DNA of 15,286 bases from Acholeplasmataceae bacterium UBA4853. Its GTDB lineage: Bacteria; Bacillota_I; Bacilli_A; Acholeplasmatales; Acholeplasmataceae. Shown piece by piece: positions 7,293-15,000 of this stretch. The number at the start of each line of letters is the position of its first letter. The first letter of the stretch is position 1. The position numbers were made by a program, and so were the translations under genes. The DNA lies in assembly GCA_002399815.1 (NCBI GenBank), contig DHEJ01000042.1, positions 1 through 15,286 of the forward strand. The letters run 5' to 3'. The notes beneath the pieces are model-generated. The model was given only the letters and a program-made list of their open reading frames with translations. It did no database searches and was not told the origin of the DNA.

Positions 7293-8474
7293 ATGGAAAA
7301 GATAAGTTTTCAGAATAAATTAATCTTCTTATGGGATGTTTTTCTTTGCTCCTTAGGATCTTATGGTGGACCAGAGGCTCATTATGGCGTTTTTTCTTCG
7401 ATATTAGTCAAGAAAAAGAAGTATTTAACTGAAGAAGAGTTAACTGAGATGATTGGGTTATATGCACTTGTACCAGGTCCAAGTAGTACACAAACAATTA
7501 CGGCAATCGGTTATTATGTTGGCGGTAGAATTTTAGCCATTCTGACCTTTTTAGTTTGGGCATTTCCAGCAATTACAGTCATGTCTTTAATTGGTGTATT
7601 TTTTTCACTGATTGCACAACATAATGAATGGAAACCATTACTTACTTATTTACCAGCGGTTGCAGTTGGATTTATTGTATATGCGGCAATTACACTATCT
7701 AAAAAAGTTTTAAAGAAACGATTGGATTTGATTTTGTATGTAACCATGCTTATTTTAGGATTATTATTGGTTAGTTACTCGATGTGGGTGGTACCTATAT
7801 TATTAATTTTAGGTGGTGTGATTGTTTTAGTTTTAAATAAAACAGATAAAACAGAAGTACTTATCAATCAAAAGCCAAAATGGCATATACTAGCAATAGT
7901 CATTATAATGGCTTTATTTAATGAAGGATTAAGAAACTATGTTTCAACTCCGTTTGTTACATTATACACATCCTTTTTCCGATATGGTTATTCAGTTATT
8001 GGAGGTGGACAAATAGTTGTGCCACTCATGATACAAGATTTAGTTCAATCTCAAGCACTCATTTCATTAAATGATTTTCTTGCTGGTTATGCTATTGACC
8101 AAGCAATACCAGGACCATTATTTAGTTTTGCTGCTTTTGTTTCTTCAAGATCTTTTTCTGGTAATGAGTTTTCATTTTTATATGGTCTAATTGGTGGGTT
8201 AAGTATATTCTTACCTGGTATTTTATTGGTATTCTTTATTTTCCCATTATGGAAATCCATGCGTTTAATTCCTCAAGTAAAGTACTTTTTATCTGGGGTT
8301 GGTATTACGGCAGCAAGTTTGATTGTTATGACTGGGATTAATCAATTAGTTGATTTACCAGTGGACTTTAAAGTATATGGTATAGTCATTATTAGCACCT
8401 TGTTATTATTGACAAAAAAAGTTCCAGCACCAATCATAGTTATTTTAGCGGCAGCAATAGGGTTTATTCTCTAA
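7293..8474 (+). CDS. chrA: Chromate transporter, full-length two-domain CHR family
   Basis: A 393-residue integral membrane protein with two tandem CHR domains, the long form of the chromate efflux family. The first domain has YGGPEAHYGVF (residues 24-34) and VPGPSSTQTITAIGYYVGG (from residue 60). The second repeats the pattern with FRYGYSVIGGGQIVVPLM and AIDQAIPGPLFSFAAF. Members export chromate from the cytoplasm; in many organisms the physiological anion is unproven. ATG at 7293 is chosen over in-frame TTG codons at 7284 and 7287 because TAGGAG (7278-7283) ends nine bases before it and directly abuts the TTG at 7284. The gene is monocistronic, divergent from the GNAT gene and closed by a strong terminator. 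No ChrB-type regulator or chromate reductase is next to it, so a role in heavy-metal resistance is an inference from family only. Confidence 0.92.
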   Translation: MEKISFQNKLIFLWDVFLCSLGSYGGPEAHYGVFSSILVKKKKYLTEEELTEMIGLYALVPGPSSTQTITAIGYYVGGRILAILTFLVWAFPAITVMSLIGVFFSLIAQHNEWKPLLTYLPAVAVGFIVYAAITLSKKVLKKRLDLILYVTMLILGLLLVSYSMWVVPILLILGGVIVLVLNKTDKTEVLINQKPKWHILAIVIIMALFNEGLRNYVSTPFVTLYTSFFRYGYSVIGGGQIVVPLMIQDLVQSQALISLNDFLAGYAIDQAIPGPLFSFAAFVSSRSFSGNEFSFLYGLIGGLSIFLPGILLVFFIFPLWKSMRLIPQVKYFLSGVGITAASLIVMTGINQLVDLPVDFKVYGIVIISTLLLLTKKVPAPIIVILAAAIGFIL

Positions 8475-8488
8475 GTGTAAATTAAGAA

Positions 8489-8525
8489 AAAAAGGATTAC
8501 TATTTTATGTATAGTAGTCCTTTTT
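8489..8525. terminator. Bidirectional terminator between the chromate transporter and the rRNA methyltransferase
   Basis: A 15-bp stem, left arm 8489-8503 (AAAAAGGATTACTAT) and right arm 8511-8525 (ATAGTAGTCCTTTTT), with one G-U pair and a seven-base loop. T-tracts are present in both directions. It serves two convergent genes. Confidence 0.9.
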
Positions 8526-8539
8526 AAATGGTTTATGCT

Positions 8540-9721
8540 TTATAGATAATCGTTCACTTTTAAGACAACATATTTTAAATACAATGATGCATCAGAACTA
8601 AATAGTACTGGATGATCACTATCTTGAATCTTAAAATCAATCATTTGAACTTTTCTTTTACTATCTAATGTTGCATCTGCAATCATTTCTAAGAAAGTAT
8701 CTGGATACATATAATGACTACAACTACATGTGATCAAGTAACCACCAGATCTTAATAATTTCATAGCTTGTAGATTGATTTCTTTATAACCTTGATAGGC
8801 TTTTTTAATATCTTCTTTCTTTTTAGCAAATGCTGGTGGGTCTAGAATGATGACATCAAATTTCCGTTCCTCTTTAGCAAATGATCTTAGTTTATCAAAG
8901 ACATCACAAACCTCAGTTTTAATATTAGTAAAGTCATTGAGTGATGCATTCTTTTGGATTTGCATTGTCGCATCTTTTGAAATATCAAGTGCTAATACCT
9001 CTTTAGCACCAAATGATGCTGCATGTAAAGCAAATCCTCCTATATGAGAAAAGCAGTCTAGTACCTCTTTATGTTTTACATAAGGCTTTATTGAGTTATG
9101 ATTTTGTTTCTGATCTAAAAAAGTACCGGTTTTTTGTCCTTTTTTAACATCAATAGATAATTTAATATGATTTTCATAGATAAAGATTTCATCAGGTACA
9201 ACACCATATAATGTACCCTTATATTGTTCTAAGCCTTCTTTGGATCTTGAAGGTAAATCGCTTCGCTCGTATATACCTAAAGGATTAAATAACTCTACTA
9301 AGATATCAACAAACATTTGTTTTCTTAAATCAATACCAAATGAAGAAATTTGGATAACTAAGTAATTATCATATTTATCAATAATCAACCCAGGGATTCC
9401 ATCAGACTCAGAAAAGAAGAGGCGATAGGCATTTGAAAAACCCAAATCAACCCTAGAATCATTAGCTTCTTTGATTAACTTCTTAAAAAAATCTTTATCC
9501 AATTTAATATTTTTTCTTGAAAGTAATCTTACTATAATCTTTGAGTTTGTATTTAAAAATCCTTTTCCAATAAACTCATTTTTAGAACTGAAAACAGAAG
9601 TATCTTCACCGTTAACTAAATCACCATCTAAACGCTCTAATTCATTTGAATAAACAAAACTTTCACCATCTTTTAATCGAAATTCCTCTTTAGGTTTCAA
9701 ATAAACATTAATCTTTGACAT
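8540..9721 (-). CDS. rlmI: RlmI-type class I SAM-dependent rRNA (cytosine-C5) methyltransferase
   Basis: A 393-residue protein with the RlmI layout: an N-terminal PUA-like RNA-binding domain (about residues 1-70), a central region with SESDGIPGLIIDKYDNYLVI (104-123), and a Rossmann methyltransferase domain. Visible motifs are GQKTGTFLDQ (195-204), SAM motif I LDCFSHIGGFALHAA (221-235), acidic LDIS (245-248), LDPPAFAK (293-300) and TCSCSH (331-336) with the cysteines expected for a C5-cytosine enzyme. E. coli RlmI methylates C1962 of 23S rRNA; the exact target here is inferred from family. ATG at 9721 follows GAGG (minus strand, 9734-9731) by nine bases, and an extended -10 box lies just upstream. 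Length fits the family (about 390-400). It is convergent with the chromate transporter and divergent from the EAL operon. Confidence 0.92.
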   Translation of the reverse strand: MSKINVYLKPKEEFRLKDGESFVYSNELERLDGDLVNGEDTSVFSSKNEFIGKGFLNTNSKIIVRLLSRKNIKLDKDFFKKLIKEANDSRVDLGFSNAYRLFFSESDGIPGLIIDKYDNYLVIQISSFGIDLRKQMFVDILVELFNPLGIYERSDLPSRSKEGLEQYKGTLYGVVPDEIFIYENHIKLSIDVKKGQKTGTFLDQKQNHNSIKPYVKHKEVLDCFSHIGGFALHAASFGAKEVLALDISKDATMQIQKNASLNDFTNIKTEVCDVFDKLRSFAKEERKFDVIILDPPAFAKKKEDIKKAYQGYKEINLQAMKLLRSGGYLITCSCSHYMYPDTFLEMIADATLDSKRKVQMIDFKIQDSDHPVLFSSDASLYLKYVVLKVNDYL

Positions 9722-9741
9722 AACTTTTTACCTCGTTAATA

Positions 9742-9750
9742 ATTATAACA
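9742..9750 (-). promoter_or_regulatory. Extended -10 promoter of the rRNA methyltransferase
   Basis: The minus strand reads TGTTATAAT, the same 9-mer as the promoter at 6319-6327. The predicted start near 9735 places the GAGG site at the extreme 5' end of the message, so the leader is very short. No good -35 is present. Confidence 0.55.
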
Positions 9751-9818
9751 TTTTAAGATTATCATAGCCCATCAAAAAGTAAATTCCTAGTTGAAATACT
9801 ATGAATGAATCATGATAA

Positions 9819-9835
9819 TACTCAGATAATGAGTA
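9819..9835. promoter_or_regulatory. Inverted repeat, possible operator upstream of the EAL operon
   Basis: TACTCA (9819-9824), a five-base spacer GATAA, then TGAGTA (9830-9835). It lies in the divergent gap, about 59 bases upstream of the EAL-gene -10 box. The short dyad looks like a small regulator site, but chance cannot be excluded. Confidence 0.3.
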
Positions 9836-9893
9836 AATCAATTGAAAACAATAGATAATGATAGCGATTTCAATAGAATTATATTAATCATTG

Positions 9894-9899
9894 TATAAT
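9894..9899 (+). promoter_or_regulatory. -10 box of the EAL/zinc-ribbon operon
   Basis: Exact TATAAT, with a predicted start near 9906, then GGAGG (9917-9921) five bases before the ATG at 9927. The box overlaps the codon after an in-frame TTG at 9891, which argues against that TTG being the start. The -35 is weak. Confidence 0.55.
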
Positions 9900-9926
9900 G
9901 GTTATATACCTTCATTGGAGGACACT

Positions 9927-11564
9927 ATGATTATAAGTAATAAAAAAGATCGTGAGTATAAAAAAATCATTGGGTTCGTTGTGATCCTTTTAGATATAAT
10001 AGTTACAGTAATCGTCTATTTAACTGGTGGTGTTAGATATGTTTTTCCACACCTTATGTATATTCCGATAGTTATATGTGGTTTTCTATATGGGCTTAGA
10101 TATGGTTTGATTAATGCTATAATTTGTGGATTATTGGTAGGTCCTTTTATGCCATTAGATACAGTCACCAATGAACAACAAGTTTTTTATAACTGGATTT
10201 CAAGATTAATCATCTTTTCAGCAGTTGGAAGTCTTAGTGGGCTTGCTAATAACATATTTAGACAACAAAAAAATGCGATTCAAGAATCATTTATTATTCA
10301 CAGATTTTCTGATATTCCTAATCCGAATTATTTAGGTTTGTATGATTTTAGCATCTTTAAAAAAGATGTTTTACTAACAACTGTTTTAATTCATAATTTT
10401 CAAAAAATAGTTGATACATTTAGCCAAGATTTTCACTATCATTTTTTAAAAGAAGTCTATAAAGCTTTAAATGAAAATCTCAAATGTGAAAAGATCATTA
10501 TTTCAAATAACTCAGATAAATTTTGGATTATCTTAGAACATACAGATATCAATGAAATGAATGACTTGTTATTCAGTATCTTAAAAAAGGACTTTGTTGT
10601 GGATGATATCCCGGTATATTTTGATTTTTCGATGGGTTATAAAGTTATGAACCTTCATGATCAAGAAGTGACTACTAAATTATTCAATAAAACAGATTTA
10701 AGTGCTAAAAAAGCTTTTTTAGAGGAAAAAAGATTTTTAATTTCTGATGAGAATGATGAAGAATCATATAACTATTTAATCTTAAGTGAATTTAAAAATG
10801 CATTACTTGTAAATGAAACATTTCTCCAATTTCAACCAAAAGTTTCCTTAAAGACAGATGAATTAAAACTTGAGGCACTCATTAGATGGAAACATCCAGT
10901 TAAAGGATTATTACCTCCAAAATCATTCATTTCTCATATCGAAGAAACGAAATTAATCAATGATTTATCAATTTGGGTTTTAAAAAAAGTTATTGAAGAA
11001 ATTCAGCGATTTGAATCATTTCATATGTATCCGGAGATTTCATTTAATATTTCTGCTAAAAATCTATTTAATGATGAATTTATTAAACAAGCAGTTACAC
11101 TGATTGATGAAAGTGGTGTAGATCCTTCTAAAATTGAGTTTGAGATAACTGAACATACAATTATGAGTAATGTTGATAAATCTAAAAAAGTAATTCAGCA
11201 TTTAAAGGCACATGGCGTTAAAGTTGCAATTGATGACTTTGGTCGAGGTTTTTCATCTTTGAGTTATTTAACGATTTTAGATATTGATTATATTAAGATT
11301 GATAAAAGTTTTATTGATAATATAACAATCAATCCAATGTATCAAGTAATCGTCCAATATACCATCAATTTATCACATGAAATTGGATATCAAGTCGTAT
11401 GTGAAGGCGTAGAAACTAAGGAGCAATTTGAATTATTGAAAGCAATGAATTGTGATTTCATTCAAGGTTATTATACTTCCAGACCAATCGATCCAGATGT
11501 TGCACTTAAATGGTGTAGTGAACAAAAAAAGGTACTTGATTCAAATAAAATACATAGTCAATAA
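9927..11564 (+). CDS. Membrane-anchored c-di-GMP phosphodiesterase (EAL) with degenerate GGDEF
   Basis: A 545-residue protein expected to hydrolyse cyclic di-GMP to pGpG at the inner face of the membrane. The N-terminal 111 residues hold about four membrane helices (near 14-32, 41-57, 59-76, 91-111), including HLMYIPIVICGFLYG, of the kind seen in MASE-like or sensor-kinase input domains. Residues about 140-270 look like a GGDEF fold, but the signature reads NSDKF (195-199), so cyclase activity is not expected. The EAL domain (about 285-535) keeps the key residues: EAL (316-318), Asn374 (NIS), EITE (406-409), DDFG (436-439), Lys457 (KID), EGVET (493-497) and Gln513 (QGYY). This predicts an active enzyme. 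ATG at 9927 is chosen because GGAGG lies five bases upstream. A zinc-ribbon gene follows after 20 bases in the same operon. Confidence 0.92.
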   Translation: MIISNKKDREYKKIIGFVVILLDIIVTVIVYLTGGVRYVFPHLMYIPIVICGFLYGLRYGLINAIICGLLVGPFMPLDTVTNEQQVFYNWISRLIIFSAVGSLSGLANNIFRQQKNAIQESFIIHRFSDIPNPNYLGLYDFSIFKKDVLLTTVLIHNFQKIVDTFSQDFHYHFLKEVYKALNENLKCEKIIISNNSDKFWIILEHTDINEMNDLLFSILKKDFVVDDIPVYFDFSMGYKVMNLHDQEVTTKLFNKTDLSAKKAFLEEKRFLISDENDEESYNYLILSEFKNALLVNETFLQFQPKVSLKTDELKLEALIRWKHPVKGLLPPKSFISHIEETKLINDLSIWVLKKVIEEIQRFESFHMYPEISFNISAKNLFNDEFIKQAVTLIDESGVDPSKIEFEITEHTIMSNVDKSKKVIQHLKAHGVKVAIDDFGRGFSSLSYLTILDIDYIKIDKSFIDNITINPMYQVIVQYTINLSHEIGYQVVCEGVETKEQFELLKAMNCDFIQGYYTSRPIDPDVALKWCSEQKKVLDSNKIHSQ

Positions 11565-11584
11565 AATTAGATGAGGTAAAGTTT

Positions 11585-11824
11585 ATGATATGTCCAAAAT
11601 GTAATATTGAAATGGTTAAAGGTTTTATACCTGCAACAAGATTAGCACTCATGTTTATACCTGATGGAATTGATGCACCTTTAACCATATTTGGTAGACC
11701 AAAGGAAGCAGTACTTTTAACAAATACGCCAGTGTTATCAGCTAAAAGAGCAGAATCCTATTATTGTAAGGCATGTGAAATTGTTGTAACACCTGTTTCA
11801 AGAGTGATAAAAGGTAATCAATAA
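11585..11824 (+). CDS. Small zinc-ribbon protein (PF20097/DUF6487-like)
   Basis: A 79-residue protein with two CxxC knuckles, CPKC at residues 3-6 and CKAC at 61-64, which would bind one zinc ion. The opening CPKCxxEMxxGFI and the closing YYCKACEIV match the small PF20097/DUF6487-type family as I remember it; its function is not established. The insert between the knuckles is hydrophobic (ATRLALMFIPDG) but short. ATG at 11585 follows GAGGT (11573-11577) by seven bases and lies 20 bases after the EAL gene stop, so both are probably co-transcribed; whether the protein acts in the same pathway is unknown. A terminator follows at 11851. Confidence 0.8.
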   Translation: MICPKCNIEMVKGFIPATRLALMFIPDGIDAPLTIFGRPKEAVLLTNTPVLSAKRAESYYCKACEIVVTPVSRVIKGNQ

Positions 11825-11850
11825 TCTAAATATTAATGAATCAATCATAT

Positions 11851-11881
11851 TTAAAATGATGTTTAATAGACATCATTTTAA
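11851..11881 (+). terminator. Terminator of the EAL/zinc-ribbon operon
   Basis: Perfect 12-bp stem TTAAAATGATGT (11851-11862) / ACATCATTTTAA (11870-11881) with a seven-base loop. The T-run (ATTTTAATATT) is partly inside the stem and short, so it is somewhat weaker than the other terminators here. Confidence 0.7.
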
Positions 11882-12007
11882 TATTAAAAAGTCATAATCT
11901 CATTAAAATTTCGATTAATCTTCAAAATAAATGTTTTAAATCAAATTAAATTGAATGATATCATATAATTATCATGTAAAAAAATCAAAAACAGCTCATA
12001 AAAGTTA

Positions 12008-12013
12008 TATAAT
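12008..12013 (+). promoter_or_regulatory. Candidate -10 box of the CvpA-like giant gene
   Basis: TATAAT, with a predicted start near 12020, ahead of GGAGG (12030-12034) and ATG 12042. Another TATAAT at 11964-11969 overlaps the palindrome ATGATATCAT (11955-11964) and could be an alternative promoter. Neither has a convincing -35. Confidence 0.4.
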
Positions 12014-12041
12014 TGAATTGACTATCGGGGGAGGAAAATAT

Positions 12042-15000
12042 ATGAACGGATTTGATGTTACACAAATACCATTATATTTTTTATTGTTTCAAGTAATCGT
12101 AGTGGGATTTTTTGTTTTAATTCATTTTTTCATGGGTATGAAAAGAGGGGTAGTTAAGACGGCTTGGTTCTTTTTAGGTCAAGTAGTTTTAGTGGTTGCA
12201 CTTTTATGGAGTTTGGGTCAAATACAAACAGTGGATTTCATTAATGAAGCTATGGTTCGTCAATATAGTGGTTTAATGTCTAATTTTGGTTTTGACTTAA
12301 ATCAGTATATGGACCAAATTGTTGCATCCGGATCATTACCATTATTCTTAGCAATTATGGATTTGAGTTTCAAAATTAGTATGTTCATTATGTTTTATAC
12401 AATTCTAAGATTTATCTTTCAATGGATTGTATTTGGAATTCCTTGGTTATTTATTAAACCGGCTGTTAAAGGTTTAAAGAAACAACGCTTACTTGGGGGA
12501 GTAATAGGTATTGCACGAGGTGCTTTTTCTGGTTTTATTATAATCTTCCCGATTCTTATTTTAATTAATACGGTCGTTGGTCAAGGCGTTGAAATCGAAA
12601 ATAGTGAGTATCAAGAGTTAGCAGTTAGCATATCAGAAGCAAATGATTATAATTTTGTTGGATACATCAATGATGCTGTAAAAGTTGGTGAAGAAGGTTT
12701 AGCTGACTTTATGTTTGATATGGCTTTTCGTTCTAAAGTTAATGGCGAAGAAGTTATTGTTTGGCGTGCTGAACTAGAATGGATTGCTGAAGCAGCGAAA
12801 CTAGCACTCCCTTATGTAATTGGTGGAGAAGAATTTAGTACAGACATTACAGTTGAACAATTAGAATCCTATGATGGTTTTTTTACTTCTTTTGCAAAAT
12901 CTCAATTAATTAATTCAAGTTTAAAACCTATTATTAAATTAGGTCTTTTAGTAGCTTCAGATATGGAAGGATTTGATTTTCTTACTGATGAAGAAATTGA
13001 AGATATGATTACTAGAATTGATGATACATCAATCGACTTAGTTAATGATGTGAATGAATTATATTTAGCAGCAATTGATTTACTGACTATTCAAACTGTT
13101 TCTGAATGGGAAGCTGCTATAAACACACCATCATTAATTGCTGGTTTTAATGAAACCAATCAAGATTTATTTATTGGTGCATTATCTAAGATGGTGTCAC
13201 TTGATTTACTTAAATTAGGTGATATTGCTCTTGAGATTGGTATGTATAATCAAACGGTAATGGATAATATCAGTTGGTTAGATACACCAGAAGAAAAAGT
13301 AGCGATGTTAGATGATATTAGAAATGCGATTAGTACTTATGATGGTGAATTTATTTCAACTACATTGTCTGAGATAGTAACTATACTTGATACAACATTT
13401 TTCGATTTTCCAGGTATAGATTTGGACAATGACTCAATAGTCGATGTTGATTTAATTGAATTTATTGATAATATTAGTGATTTAACTGTTATATTAAATA
13501 AAGATACTGCATATCATGCATGGTTTAGAGAAGTTATTACTGAAGTATCAAATTTATCTGTAATTGATGTATTTATGGGTCCAATCATGGATTTTGGTGT
13601 TGCCCAATTAACAAATACTGAAGCGATGTGGACTGAAGAAGAAATGAATTTAATCAGAGGTATTATAGAAACAAACTTTGAAACATCAACTGACTTACAA
13701 CGTGAATTATTATGGATGGCTGATGTTTATCAAACCATTGGTGAACTAGGGATTGCATCTAATTTAAGCGATGGTGATGATCCAATTGATATTATTGATA
13801 GTTTATTGGTTACTCAAAATGGACAATTGTTATTTAAAGATGCTATTGATACATTTTTAGATGGTCAAACAATTTCAGCATTAACAACTCAAATGAGTGA
13901 TGTGTTGATTAAAAAGTATTTAACGGAACCACTAGAACTTGTTGAACCTTTAAATAGAGCTTTAGATCTTGATAGTTATAATTTTAATGATGAAGTATCT
14001 GTTGTTATTGATGTATTATTTGGTTTATATGATGAAGGACTGATTTTATCTGAAATCATGGCAGAAGATGCTGATATGTTCCAAATTATGCTACCAGTAT
14101 TACTTGATTTTGTTTCGCTTGAAGCAAATAAGGATTTACTCTTATCATCAAATATTATGTATGCCTTTATAGATTCAAATCTTGGTTCAATTGAAGGTTT
14201 TGATGTGCCTAGTGTAGCATATGAAGCAACTGGTGAATATGAAGGTTGGATTAAAAAATCTGAACTCAGTGCAGTATTTGAAATCTTTGGAGGACTTGTT
14301 ACTGAAATAGAAAATCAAGGACTTGAAATCAGTGTCTTATTCTCTGGTGGCGATATGATTAACACCTTATTCCCTGTGATTAAGGCATATGTTGCTGATC
14401 CTGTGAATCGAACTTTATTATTGTCATCAGATATTCTATATTCAACACTTAATCAACAAATGCAAGATCTAGATGCCATAGAAGTACCTTCTACAGCATT
14501 AGTAAATGATGCATTATCAGATTATAATGGCTGGATAGTAAGAACTGAATTAGAAAAATTATTAGAAGCAATCGTTGTTCTTGATTTAAGCTTACCAAGT
14601 GGTAGTGAGCCATTTGACTTAAGTGGTATAACAGGTGCTAAGGTTAATGAAGTTATTGGTGTTGAGTCATTAATAATTACTAGACTTTTATCAAGTCAAA
14701 TTAAAGATGCAAATATATTTGATATTCCAGATGCTGCATTTACAACCATCCAAGCACTAGATTTAAGACAAGAAGAATTAGAAGCTTTAGGTCAACTTTT
14801 AGAAGACTTAGAAATTGATTTAGGTGCAATGACAACTGGTGGTGGTTCTGGATTATTAGACGATATTACGGTATCTAAATTAACTGGTATTCAGTACACC
14901 GGTTCATTTATTATGAAAGGATTCATCACATATGGTATTAAAACTGGTATAGGTGATCCTCATAGTCTTGCTATGGATACAAACTATCCTGAAATATTAA

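Noticed and set aside
8847..9653. Two short plus-strand frames (8847-9047 and 9471-9653) opposite the rRNA methyltransferase
   Set aside because: Both are antisense to conserved methyltransferase sequence and have no family resemblance.
9891..9926. In-frame TTG at 9891 as start of the EAL protein
   Set aside because: It sits immediately before the TATAAT box and has no ribosome site, while ATG at 9927 has GGAGG five bases upstream.
11506..11688. 60-codon minus-strand frame across the EAL/zinc-ribbon junction
   Set aside because: It is antisense to both genes and to the zinc-ribbon gene's ribosome site, with no signals of its own.
11955..11964. Palindrome ATGATATCAT before the CvpA-like gene as an operator
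   Set aside because: It is only 10 bp and AT-rich, and I cannot separate it from chance, so I mention it only with the promoter candidate.
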